A stretch of DNA of 64,000 nt from contig NZ_BOPA01000035.1 in assembly GCF_016863515.1 (NCBI RefSeq), positions 1-64,000 on the forward strand, read 5' to 3'. The notes under the pieces were generated by a model that ran no database searches, was not told where the DNA came from, and saw only the letters and a list, made by a program, of their open reading frames with translations. Source of the DNA: Micromonospora gifhornensis. GTDB taxonomy: Bacteria; Actinomycetota; Actinomycetes; Mycobacteriales; Micromonosporaceae. This document shows, piece after piece, positions 16,680 through 27,800 of the stretch. A program made the position numbers and the translations under genes. Position 1 is the stretch's first letter. The number at the start of each line of letters is the position of its first letter.

Positions 16680-16694
16680 CCGGCACGTACCACC

Positions 16695-16737
16695 GGCGTG
16701 CGAGCCGTACCGGCGCTGCTCGGACGGCTCGCACGCC
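16695..16737 (+). terminator. Hairpin after the A-T didomain gene
   Basis: A perfect 14-bp inverted repeat (16695-16708 with 16724-16737) with a 15-nt loop lies 15 bp after the didomain stop. There is no U-tract, so it may attenuate rather than stop transcription. It separates the KAS III/NRPS-1 operon from NRPS-2. Confidence 0.6.
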
Positions 16738-16806
16738 GCCCCTATCCGGACATTGACTTTCGTGAGTTCCACGGCTGCGCGGCGGTAGTCGGGTCGTGGC
16801 CGAGCA

Positions 16807-16821
16807 GGAGGAGTTCCCGTG
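16807..16821 (+). promoter_or_regulatory. Ribosome site deciding the GTG start of NRPS-2
   Basis: AGGAGGAG at 16807-16814 lies 4-5 bases before GTG 16819. The start falls directly on the first condensation-domain motif, so NRPS-2 has almost no N-terminal extension. Confidence 0.7.
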
Positions 16822-19800
16822 ATCCCGATGTCGTACGCGCAACGCCGGTTGTGGTTCCTGAACCGGTTGGAAGGCCCGTCGTCGACCTACAACGCTCCAG
16901 TGGTGCTGGCCCTGTCCGGGGTGCCCGACCCCGAGGTGCTGACGGCGGCGCTCACCGACGTGGTCGAGCGGCACGAGGTGCTGCGTACCGCCTTCGCGAT
17001 GGTCGACGGTGAGCCGGTGCAGCGGGTCCTGCCCACGGCCACCGTCGCGGTCCCGGTCCAGCGGTGCGCACCGCAGGAGGTCGACGCCGAGGTGCGGCGC
17101 TTCTGCGTCGGCACCTTCGACCTGGCCGAGCAGGGCCCGCTGCGGGTCCGGCTGTTCGTCGCCCGCCCCGACGAGTCGGTGCTGGTGCTGCTGCTGCACC
17201 ACATCGCCACCGACGGGGCGTCGATCGCCCCGCTGCTGCGGGACCTGTCCACCGCGTACCGGGCCCGGCTGGCCGGTGCGGCACCGGACTGGGAACCGCT
17301 GCCGGTGCAGTACGCCGACTACACCCTCTGGCAGCGGGAACTGCTGGGGCAGGTGGACGATCCGGACAGCGAACTGTCCAGGTCCCTGGCCTGGTGGCGG
17401 GAGAACCTGGCCGGTTCCCCGTCGGCGCTGCCGCTGCCGTTCGACCGGCCCCGCGCGACGGGCGCCTCCGGGCGCGGCGGCACCGTCACCGGCCTGCTCG
17501 ACGCCGACACCCACCGCCGCCTGGTCGACCTCGCCCGGTCCCAGCGGGCCAGCACCTTCATGACCATGCAGGCCGCCCTGGCCGCCGCCCTGACCCGGAT
17601 CGGGTCGGGCACCGACGTACCGGTCGGCGCTCCGGTCGCCGGCCGCTCCGACGAGGCCCTGCACGATCTCGTCGGCTTCTTCGCCAACTCGGTGGTGCTG
17701 CGCACCGACGTCTCCGGCGACCCGACCTTCGTCGACCTGCTGGCCCGGGTACGCGACGCGGACCTGGCCGGGTACGCCCACGAGGAGGTGCCGTTCGACC
17801 TGGTGGTGGAGCAGCTCAACCCGGTCCGGGCACCGGGACAGCACCCGTTCTTCCAGGTGATGCTGACCGTCGGTACGCACACCCCGACCGACCTGCGCCT
17901 CGGTGACCTGCCCGCCCGGAGCCTCCCGGTCGATCTCGAGGTGGCCAAGTTCGACCTGACGGTCTACTGCACCGAGCTGCGCGACTCCGACGGCACACCG
18001 ACCGGTGTGCAGGTGGAGTTCCAGTACCCGGTGGACCTGTTCGACCGTGCCACCGTGGAGTCGATGCTCGGCGTGTACCTGCGGCTGCTGCGGGCCGTGG
18101 CCCTCGCCCCGACCACCACGGTCGGTGCCCTCGACGTCGTCACCGACACCGAACGCGCCGGATTCGCCGAGCGGATCGCCCGGGTCGACGCCACCCGGGT
18201 ACGTCGGCCGGACCTGCCGGACGACGGGCCGACGAGCCTGCGGGAGGAGATCCTCTGCGGGCTGTTCGCCGACGCGCTGGGCGTGGACCGCATCGGCCGC
18301 CACGACAGCTTCTTCCGCCGCGGCGGCCACAGCCTGCTCGCCATCAAACTGGTCAACCGGGTCCGGGCGGTGCTGGGCGTGGAGGTCGGGCTGCGAGATT
18401 TCTTCGTGGACCCCACGGTCGCCGGCCTGGACCGCCGGATCGGGACCCTGGCCGGGACCGGGGCGCGCCCGCCACTGGCCCCCGCGGTCCGGCCGGACCT
18501 GCTGCCGCTGTCGTACGCGCAACGCCGGTTGTGGTTCCTCGACGAGATGGGCGGGGCCAGCCGGATGTACAACATCCCGGTGGTGCTGCGCCTGCACCGG
18601 CCGCTGCAACCGGCGGCGCTGACCGAGGCGGTCCGCGACGTGGCGGACCGGCACGAGGTGCTGCGCACCGTGTACGCGGTCATCGACGGTGAGCCGTGCC
18701 AGGTCGTGCTGGACCGCGCCCAGCCCGAGGTGACCGTGCTGGACGTGCCGGTCGCCGACCTGCCTGCGGTGATCGACGCGGCGACCGGACACGTCTTCGA
18801 CCTCGGCACCCAGATCCCGTTGCGGGTGTGGCTGCTGCGCTGTGACGACGGCGGTCAACTGCTTGTGGTGCTGGTGCACCACATCGCCGGTGACGGCTGG
18901 TCGACCGGGCCGCTGCTGCGGGATCTCGCCGTGGCCTACGAGGCGCGACTGGCCGGTACGGCGCCGGGCTGGGAGCCGCTGCCCGTGCAGTACGCCGACT
19001 ACACGCTCTGGCAGCGTGATCTGCTCGGCGGTGCCGGAAATCCGGACAGCGCGCTGGCACGGCAGCTCGACTTCTGGCGCACCACGCTCGCCGGGGCACC
19101 GCAGGTCCTCGACCTGCCCGCAGACCGGCCCCGCCCGGCCCAGGCGAGCCACCGCGGTGACGTGGTGCCGTTCGGAATGGACGCGGATCTGCACCGTGCG
19201 GTGCTGCGTACGGCGCGCGACAGCGGTACGACGGTGTTCATGGTGTTGCAGGCCGCGTTCGCCGCCCTACTGTCCCGCATGGGCTCCGGCACCGACATCC
19301 CCATCGGCACCGTCGTCGCCGGACGCACCGACGAAGCCCTCGACAACCTCGTCGGATTCTTCGTCAACACCCTCGTCCTGCGTACTGACGTCTCCGGCGA
19401 CCCCACCTTCACCGAGCTGCTCGCCCGGGTCCGCGACACCGACCTCGCCGCCTACGACAACCAGGACCTACCCTTCGAACGCCTCGTCGAGGAACTCAAC
19501 CCGAACCGGTCCACCGCACACCACCCGCTGGTCCAGGTCACCCTGGTCCTGCAGAACACCGGCAGCGTGCAGAACGGCGCGGCCGGGCCGAGCGCGCTGG
19601 CCGGCACCGAGGTCCCGTTCGACACCGGCACCGCGAAGTTCGACCTCACCCTGGGAGTACGGGAGGAGTTCGACGGGGGTGCGCCCAAGGGCCTCAAGGG
19701 TGCGCTGGAGTACGCCGCCGACCTGTTCGACCCGGCCACGGCGCAGCTGCTGGCCGACCGCTTCGTCCAGCTGCTACGTGCGGTGACGGCGGACCCCGGC

Positions 19801-21633
19801 ACCCGGATCGACGACCTCGACGTCCTCACCCCCGCCGAGCGCCGACGCTACGGCCCCGCGGCCGAACACGGCTGCCGGGCCGAGTCGGTCGGGCTCGCCG
19901 ACCTGGTCGCGAGGCACGCCGCCGACAACCCGCAGGCCGTCGCGGTGGTGACCGGGTCCGACCGGATCCGGTACGCCGATCTGGACGCCGACGCCGACCG
20001 GCTCGCCGCGCACCTGGCCGCGCGCGGCGTACGTCGGGGGGACACCGTCGGTGTGCTCCTGGAGGCGGGTCCGACGTTGGCAGTGGCCGTGCTCGCCGCG
20101 CTGCGGGCCGGGGCGACGTACCTGCCGCTCGACCCGGCGGCACGCGATGACAGGCTGGCCGCCCACATCCGTACGGTCGTGCTCGCCGCGGTGGTGACCA
20201 CGTCGGACCAGGCGACCCGGCTGGCCGGGCTGCGGGTCGGCCGTACGGTGCTGACCGACGTGGATGGTTGGCGTGAGCGGTCGGCCGCCCCACCGCCCGG
20301 GCCACGCGACCCCGGCGACGGGGCCGTCGTACTGGTGGTCGATGACGCGGACGGGCCGCGTGCGGTGCGATATCCGCATCGGGCACTGGTCGGCGCGGCA
20401 CGGCGCGCCGGACTCGACACCGACGCCGCTCAGGTCTGGCTGGGGTGGGCCGCACCGGCCGGTGGCGAGTTCATGATGCCGCTGTGGTCCGCGTTGAGCA
20501 CCGGAGCGACATGCGTGCTGCCGGCACCGACTCCGCCGTCCGCCGCCCGGCTGGCGCGGCTGGTCGCCGAGCAGGGCGTCACCAGCCTCACGGTCACCGC
20601 GGAGCTGTTCGCGCTGCTCGTCGAGGAACACCCACAGGTGCTGACCCGGCTACGGCAGATCCTTGTCACCGGTCGTACGGCGGCGGCCCACCTGGCCCTG
20701 GCCCGTGATCGTCATCCCACGCTGCGCCTGGTGCACGGGTACGGCGGCGTCGAGGGCGGATGGTGGGCGCTGGGCCGGGTGGTCGACACACCGCCGGTCG
20801 GTCCGGATGTGCCGGTGGCGCAGGACGGGCTGCGCTGTCACGTCCTCGACGGTCGGCTGCGGCCGGTGCCCGCCGGGGTCCGGGGCGAGTTGTTCCTGTG
20901 CGGTCCCGGACTCGCCGACGGCTACCCGGACCGGCCCGGTGCCACCGCCGCCCGCTTCGTCGCCGATGCGGGTGGTGGCCGGATGTTCGCCACCGGCACC
21001 TCGGCGAGTTGGTCCGCCGAGGGTGGCCTGCGGGTGCACGGGCCGGTCGCCGCGCCGACCTGCAACGGGGTGCCGGTCGACCCGCAGCGGGTGAGTACGG
21101 CGTTGATCAGCCATCCGTCGGTGCGCTGGGCGGTGGTGTCCGTCCGGGCAGAGGCCGATGGTGGCGAGCAGTTGGTGGCGCACGTCGTGCCGACGACGTC
21201 GTCGGTCGATGTCGCGCAGGTGCGGCGGCATGTCGCGCAGCTTCTGCCGGAGCACCTGGTGCCCGCGCGGGTCGTGGTGTTGACGACGGTTCCGCTCACC
21301 GGAGACGGTCGACTCGATCACCGTGCGCTGCCCGGCCCGGAGGACACCGGTGCCGGGAAGACCGCCCGGGATCCGCGCGAGGAGGTGCTGCGGGAAATCT
21401 TCTCGGAGTTGCTCGGTGGGCGTCCGGTCGGTTTCGACGACAACTTCTTCCGCATCGGCGGGCACTCGCTGCTGGCGGTGCGACTGGTCAACCGGATTCG
21501 GTCGACGTTGTCGGTCGAGGTGACGATCCGGGACGTGTTCCAGGCGCCGACCGTGGCGGCGCTCGTGGAACGGCTGACGGCCACCGTGACGCCGGCCCGG
21601 CCGACCCTGCGCCGTCGAGCCGGCGTGCGGTAG
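16819..21633 (+). CDS. NRPS-2: C-T-C-A*-T, modules 3 and 4, no working A domain
   Basis: A 1,604-residue synthetase. Module 3 is C (HHIATDG near 127) joined to T (Ser505 in RRGGHSLLAIK) with no A domain between them. Module 4 has C (HHIAGDG near 687), a decayed A domain (about 1015-1500) and T (Ser1550). In the decayed domain the phosphate-binding loop reads DDADGPRAVRYPHRA instead of TSGSTGxPKG, NAYGPTE became HGYGGVEGG, YRTGDL became FATGTSA, and the A8 region lost the QVKxRG pattern, while the late PLTGDGRLD segment is recognisable. It should not adenylate anything. Both modules must be charged in trans. GTG 16819 begins right at the SYAQRRLW motif. The protein ends RPTLRRRAGVR, like NRPS-1. 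Hairpins lie on both sides, so it may be its own transcript. Confidence 0.93.
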   Translation: MIPMSYAQRRLWFLNRLEGPSSTYNAPVVLALSGVPDPEVLTAALTDVVERHEVLRTAFAMVDGEPVQRVLPTATVAVPVQRCAPQEVDAEVRRFCVGTFDLAEQGPLRVRLFVARPDESVLVLLLHHIATDGASIAPLLRDLSTAYRARLAGAAPDWEPLPVQYADYTLWQRELLGQVDDPDSELSRSLAWWRENLAGSPSALPLPFDRPRATGASGRGGTVTGLLDADTHRRLVDLARSQRASTFMTMQAALAAALTRIGSGTDVPVGAPVAGRSDEALHDLVGFFANSVVLRTDVSGDPTFVDLLARVRDADLAGYAHEEVPFDLVVEQLNPVRAPGQHPFFQVMLTVGTHTPTDLRLGDLPARSLPVDLEVAKFDLTVYCTELRDSDGTPTGVQVEFQYPVDLFDRATVESMLGVYLRLLRAVALAPTTTVGALDVVTDTERAGFAERIARVDATRVRRPDLPDDGPTSLREEILCGLFADALGVDRIGRHDSFFRRGGHSLLAIKLVNRVRAVLGVEVGLRDFFVDPTVAGLDRRIGTLAGTGARPPLAPAVRPDLLPLSYAQRRLWFLDEMGGASRMYNIPVVLRLHRPLQPAALTEAVRDVADRHEVLRTVYAVIDGEPCQVVLDRAQPEVTVLDVPVADLPAVIDAATGHVFDLGTQIPLRVWLLRCDDGGQLLVVLVHHIAGDGWSTGPLLRDLAVAYEARLAGTAPGWEPLPVQYADYTLWQRDLLGGAGNPDSALARQLDFWRTTLAGAPQVLDLPADRPRPAQASHRGDVVPFGMDADLHRAVLRTARDSGTTVFMVLQAAFAALLSRMGSGTDIPIGTVVAGRTDEALDNLVGFFVNTLVLRTDVSGDPTFTELLARVRDTDLAAYDNQDLPFERLVEELNPNRSTAHHPLVQVTLVLQNTGSVQNGAAGPSALAGTEVPFDTGTAKFDLTLGVREEFDGGAPKGLKGALEYAADLFDPATAQLLADRFVQLLRAVTADPGTRIDDLDVLTPAERRRYGPAAEHGCRAESVGLADLVARHAADNPQAVAVVTGSDRIRYADLDADADRLAAHLAARGVRRGDTVGVLLEAGPTLAVAVLAALRAGATYLPLDPAARDDRLAAHIRTVVLAAVVTTSDQATRLAGLRVGRTVLTDVDGWRERSAAPPPGPRDPGDGAVVLVVDDADGPRAVRYPHRALVGAARRAGLDTDAAQVWLGWAAPAGGEFMMPLWSALSTGATCVLPAPTPPSAARLARLVAEQGVTSLTVTAELFALLVEEHPQVLTRLRQILVTGRTAAAHLALARDRHPTLRLVHGYGGVEGGWWALGRVVDTPPVGPDVPVAQDGLRCHVLDGRLRPVPAGVRGELFLCGPGLADGYPDRPGATAARFVADAGGGRMFATGTSASWSAEGGLRVHGPVAAPTCNGVPVDPQRVSTALISHPSVRWAVVSVRAEADGGEQLVAHVVPTTSSVDVAQVRRHVAQLLPEHLVPARVVVLTTVPLTGDGRLDHRALPGPEDTGAGKTARDPREEVLREIFSELLGGRPVGFDDNFFRIGGHSLLAVRLVNRIRSTLSVEVTIRDVFQAPTVAALVERLTATVTPARPTLRRRAGVR

Positions 21634-21677
21634 ACCTGCCCCGGCGGCGGGAGCATCCTGCCGCGCCGACTGCCGCT

Positions 21678-21729
21678 GCCCCGGTGGTGTGCTGACTAGC
21701 CTGATGTCAGCGCACCGCCGGGGCTTTTT
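21678..21729 (+). terminator. Rho-independent terminator between NRPS-2 and NRPS-3
   Basis: A 19-bp stem with two G-U pairs (21678-21696 with 21706-21724), a 9-nt loop and five T directly after. It is the most canonical terminator in the window and implies that NRPS-3 has its own promoter in the next 124 bp. Confidence 0.85.
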
Positions 21730-21853
21730 CCTTCCGGCGGGCCCTCTCCGCCGGCAGTCGACGGCCGGACGCGGCACCAGTTCTGTCCACTTTGGAGTTA
21801 GACACGCGACCGTCCGGGGCCCACCCCGTCCGCAAACCGCAGGAGGAAGTGCA

Positions 21854-24800
21854 ATGCCATCGATCGACTACGCGGAACCGGTTGTCCAGGCCGGGCCGGG
21901 CCGCGACGACCGTCGGGCGAGCACGGTCCTCAACGGCGGGCCGCTCACCGGGCCGGTCGTCGGCGTGTCGCAGGCGTTCGCGCAGCGGGTCGCCGTCGAC
22001 CCGGACCGCCCGGCCCTGGTCGCCGGGGCGACCCGCCTCAGCTACGCGGAGTTGGACGCGGCTGTCGCACTGCGCGCCGAACTGTTGCACGCCGAGGGTG
22101 CCGGACCTGGCCGGCTGGTGACCGTCTGCCGGGCCCGCAGTGTGGAGGCGATCGTCTCGGTCCTGGCCGTGCTGCGTACCGGAGCCGCATACCTGCCGCT
22201 GGACCCGGCTGCGCCGGCCGCCCGCAACGAGGCGATCCTCGCCGACGCCTGCGCGGGGACGCCGCCGGCCCTGGCCCAGGTGATCGCGCAGGGCGAGGTG
22301 GTGCTCAGCGGGGCAGGCGTGCCAGCCGGTACGGCCTACGTCATCTACACCTCCGGTTCCACCGGAACGCCCAACGGCGTCCTCGTCGGACAGGCCGCCC
22401 TGGCACACTTCGTCGCCGGAGCGACCTGCCGGTACGGTGTCACCGCCGACGACCGGATGCTCCAGTTCGCCCCCCTGCACTTTGACGCCAGCGTCGAGGA
22501 GATCTTCCTGACCCTCACCGCCGGCGGCACACTCGTGCTGCGCGACGACGACATGCTCGACGTACCGGCGCTGCTGGCCGGTTGTGTCCGACACGGGATC
22601 ACCGTTCTGGACCTGCCGACGGCGTACTGGCACGAGCTGGCGTACGCGCTCGCCACCGGGGTCGCCGAACTACCCCCGACCCTCCAGACCGTGATCATCG
22701 GTGGTGAGGCGGCGCTACCCGAGCGGGTGGCCCGCTGGCGGCAGGCCGTCGGCGACCGGGTACGGCTGCTCAACACGTACGGGCCGACCGAGGCGACCGT
22801 GGTCGCGACGGTGGCCGACCTGTCCGGGCACGACGACGCCGACGAGGTTCCGATCGGGCTGCCCCTGCCCGGGGTGCGGGCGGCCGTCGTGGACGGTGAG
22901 CTGTGGCTGCTCGGCGGCGCGCTCGCTGACGGTTATCTGGGTCGCCCGGAACTGACCGCTGACCGGTTCACCACCCTTGGCGGGCAGCCCGCCTACCGCA
23001 CGGGTGACCGGGTCCGGGTCCGGGACGACGGTCAACTGGACTACCTGGGCCGCCTCGACGACGAAGTCAAGATCAACGGGCACCGGATCGATCCGGCGGC
23101 CGTCGAGTCGGTCCTGCTCGGCCTCGACGGGGTGCGCGAATGCGCCGTCGTCGCCCAGGACCTCGGCAACGGCATGAAGCGCCTGGTGGCGTACGTGGCC
23201 GGCACGGTCAGCGCGGACGAGGTCCGCGGCTATCTCGCGCAGCGGCTGCCCGCCGCTGCGGTGCCCGGCGTGGTCCGGCTCGTGGGTGCCCTGCCCCGCA
23301 GCAGCACCGGCAAGATCGACCGGGGCACGCTGCGGGCCACTCCGGCGTCCGGGCCGGGTGGCCCCACTCCCGCCGAGCCGTTCGCCGGCTCGGGGTCGGC
23401 CGAGTACCTGCCCGAGGCCGGCGAGGAACTCATCCCGCTGTCCTACTCCCAACACCGGCTGTGGTTCCTCCACGCCATGGAGGGCCCGACCGCGACGTAC
23501 AACATGCCGCTGGTGATCGAACTGGACGGGGTGCCGGACCAGCAGGCGCTGGCCGCTGCGCTGACCGACCTGGTGACCCGGCACGAGGTGCTGCGCACCG
23601 TGTACCCCTCGGTCGACGGCACACCCGTCCAGCGGATCCTCGACGACCCCGACCCCCGGCTGCTGGTCGTGCAGGACTGCCATGGCGACGACGTCGACAC
23701 CCGGTTGGCCGAGTTCGTCGACGGCACCTTCGACATCGCGACGCAGCCGCCACTGCGGTCCCTGCTGCTCGTCGACACGCCGCAGCGCTCGGTGCTGGTG
23801 GTGCTGGTGCACCACATCGCCACCGACGGCTGGTCACTGGCCCCGATGCTGCGCGACCTGGAGATCGCCTACCGGGCCCGCCTGGCCGGAACGGAACCGG
23901 ACTTCGAGCCGCTGCCCGTCCAGTACGCCGACTACGCCCTCTGGCAGCGGGAACTGCTCGGCGACGCCGACCAGCCGGAGAGCCTGATGGCGCGGCACCT
24001 GTCCTGGTGGCGCGAAACCCTTGCCGATCTGCCGGCCGTGCTCGATCTGCCACTGGACCGGCCCCGCCCGGTCGAGTTCGGCCACCGGGGCGCCTCGCTG
24101 TGCGCGGTCCTCGACGCCGACACCCACCAGCGCCTGCGCAACCTCGGCAACACCCACCAGGCCAGCGCGTTCATGCTCTTCCACGCCGCGCTCGCGGCCA
24201 CCCTCACCCGGCTCGGCGTCGGCCCTGACGTGCCGGTCGGTACCCCCGTCGCCGGACGCGGCGACGAGGCGCTGCACGACCTCATCGGCTTCTTCGTCAA
24301 CACCGCCGTGCTGCGCACCGACCTCTCCGACGACCCCAGCTTCGCCGACCTGGTCGTCCGGGTACGCGACAACGATCTCGCCGCGTACGCGCACGCCGAG
24401 GTCCCGTTCGACCTGCTGGTGGAGCGACTCAACCCGGTCCGGTCGCTGGCGCACCATCCGTTCTTCCAGGTGATGCTGACCGTCAACACGTCCACCCCGG
24501 ACCAGCTGCGGATCCTCGACCTCGACGGCCGGATCGCCCCGGCCGGCCTCGACACCGCCAAGTTCGACCTCAGCTTGTCCTGCATCGCCACCGCCGACGA
24601 CGCCGAGGTCGAAATCTGGCTCCAGTACGACGTGGACCTGTTCGACGCCGACACCGCGGCCCTGATGCTGGAGACGTACCTGCGGCTGCTGCGGGCCGCC
24701 ACCACCGACCCGAGCACCCCGGTCAGCACCCTCGACGTGCTCACCGACGCCGAGCAGGCGGGCCTGGAGGAGCGGCGCCGCGCCGCCCGTACCCGCCCGG

Positions 24801-27800
24801 TCGCGGTTCCCGTATTCGTCGGCGGGCACGACGGCTGTCCCCGTACCCCGGTCCTGTGTGACCTGTTCGCCGAGGTGCTGAGCCTGCCCACGGTGGCCCC
24901 GGGCGACGATTTCTTCGCCCTCGGTGGACACTCCATGCTCGCGATCCGGCTGGTCAACCGGATCCGGTCGGTACTCGATGTCGAGGTCGGCATCCGCGAC
25001 ATCTTCCTCGCCCCCTCCCCTGCCGCGCTGGGTCACCGGATCGGCGAGCTGACCGCTCGGGAGCGGCTCGCGCTGGTGGCCGCGGCGCCGACGGAGCGGT
25101 TGCCGTTGTCGTACGCGCAGCACCGGCTGTGGTTCATCAACGAGCTGAACGGCCCCAGCGCCATCTACAACATCCCCGTCGCGATCCAACTCGACAACGA
25201 CCTCGACGCGGAGGTTCTGGCCGCCGCCCTGGCCGACGTCATCCACCGCCAGGAGGCGCTGCGTACCGTCTTCCGCACCGTCGACGGCGAGCCCTACCAG
25301 GTCGTCCTCGACAACCCCGCTTCAGGGCTGACCGTCCTCGACCTCACCGCCGACGAGGTACCCGCAGCCGTCGAAGCCGCCGTCGGACATGTCTTCGACC
25401 TGAGTGCCGACCCGATGCTGAAGACCTGGCTGCTGCGCCCCGCCGACGCCGCCCAGGTATTGGTCGTGGTCCTGCACCACATCGCCGGGGACGGCTCCTC
25501 CATGGCTCCCCTGCTGCGTGACATCACCACCGCCTACCAGGCCCGCCTGGCAGGCCGCACGCCCGACTGGGCCCCACTGCCGGTCACCTACACCGACTAC
25601 ACCCTCTGGCAACGCGACCTCCTCGGCGACGCCGACGACCCCGACAGCCTGCTGAATCGGCAGTTGACCTTCTGGCGGGAGACGTTGACCGGGGCCCCCC
25701 AGGTAATCGACCTGCCCGCCGACCGGCCCCGACCGGCCCAGGCGAGCCACCGCGGGGGTGCGGTGCCGTTCCGGCTCGACGCGGACATGCACCGGGCGGT
25801 GCTGCGACTCGTCACTGACAGCGGCACGACCATCTTCATGGTGTTGCAGGCCGCGTTCGCCGCCCTGCTGTCCCGGATGGGTTCCGGCACCGACATCCCC
25901 ATCGGCACCGTCGTCGCCGGACGCACCGACGAAGCCCTCGACAACCTCGTCGGATTCTTCGTCAACACCCTCGTCCTACGCACCAACCTCACCGGCAACC
26001 CCACCTTCACCGAACTACTCACCCGCGTCCGCGACACCGACCTCGCCGCCTACGACAACCAGGACCTCCCCTTCGAACGCCTCGTCGAAGAACTCAACCC
26101 CACCCGCACCACCGCACACCACCCCCTGTTCCAGATCATGCTGATGGTCGGCAACACCGCCCAGCCCGATCCCGACGGATCGCCCTTCGCCGGTACGGAG
26201 ATCCCCTTCGACATCGGCACCGTCAAGTTCGACCTGACCCTCTCCATCCGCGAACAGGCGGACACCAGCGGCGCCCCCGCCGGACTGAACGGCTTCCTCG
26301 AGTACGCCACCGACCTGTTCGACGAGCACACCGCCGCGCTGCTGGCCGACCGGTTCGCCCGGCTACTGACCGCCGCCGTGGCCGACCCGCGCCGACGCGT
26401 CAGCGAGTTCGACCTGCTCAGCGACGAGGAGCGGGACCAGCTCCTCGTCGCCTACAACGACACCACCGTCCCGCCCACCCGGGGCTGCGTCCACGAAGCC
26501 TTCCAGGAGCAGGCCCGGCGCACCCCCGACCACACCGCCGTCACCTTCGGCGAACAACAACTCACCTACGCCGAAGTGAACCGACGCGCCAACAGGCTGG
26601 CCCACCGACTCGTCGCGGCCGGCGTCGCACCACAATCCACCGTCGGCGTCCTCATGCACCGTGGCGCCGACCTCGTCATCGCCAGCCTCGCCGTACTCAA
26701 GTGCGGAGCCGCCTACGTACCGGTCGGCACCACCCTGCCACCAGCCCGCGTACGCACCATCATGACCGACGCGAACGCCCCCGTACTCCTGGTCGACAGC
26801 CACGCCAGCACCAACCCCGCACTGGCCGAAGAGCACACACACGGCACCGTCGTCGTCGCCTTCGACAGCCCGACCGATGATCAGACCGGCAGTCGCGATG
26901 ACGACCTGAACCTGCCGTTGGACGATCAGTCCCTGATGTACGTCATGTTCACCTCCGGCTCCACCGGTCGCCCCAAGGGCGTGGGTGTCACCCACCACAA
27001 CGTTCGCGAACTCGTCAACGACCGCTGCTGGAACGCGGCACACCATCGGCGGATGCTTGTGCACTCCAACTACGGCTTCGACTCCTCCACCTACGAGATG
27101 TGGGTGCCGCTGCTGCTCGGCGGCGAACTCGTCATCGCGGCAGGCGAAGGCGCCGACCTGGCGGAGATCGCGCGCACCATCACCCGGTACGACGTCACCG
27201 CCGCCTACTTCACCATGGGCCTGTTCCACATCATGGCCGACGAAGGGCTGGACACCCTGGCCCGGTTGAAGGAGGTCTGGACCGGAGGTGACGTGGCCTC
27301 CCCCGCCGCCGTCGCGCGGGTGCTGGAACACTGCCCGGACACGGTGCTGGTGCACAGCTACGGCCCGACCGAGGTCACCTTCGCCTCCCACCAGCAGCGG
27401 TTCGACACCGACCGGGGCGAGTTCGGCGGGGTCCACCTGGGCCGGCCGCTGGACAACAACCGCACGTACGTGCTCGACGAGCGGCTGCGCCCGGTGCCCC
27501 TGGGCGGCACCGGCGAGCTGTATCTGGCCGGCGAGCAGGTCGCCCGCGGCTACCTTGGCCGGCCGGGGCTGACCGCCGAACGCTTCGTCGCCGACCCGTT
27601 CGACCCGGCCGGCGGCCGGATGTACCGCACCGGTGACCTCGTCGCCTGGAACGGTCGGGGTGAGCTGCGCTTCGTCGGCCGCGCGGACGGGCAGGTCAAA
27701 CTCCGCGGCTTCCGCATCGAACTCGCCGAGATCGAAGCCACCATCACCGCGGATCCGGCCATCGGTCAGGTCGCCGTGATCGTCCGCGAGGACCGGCCCG

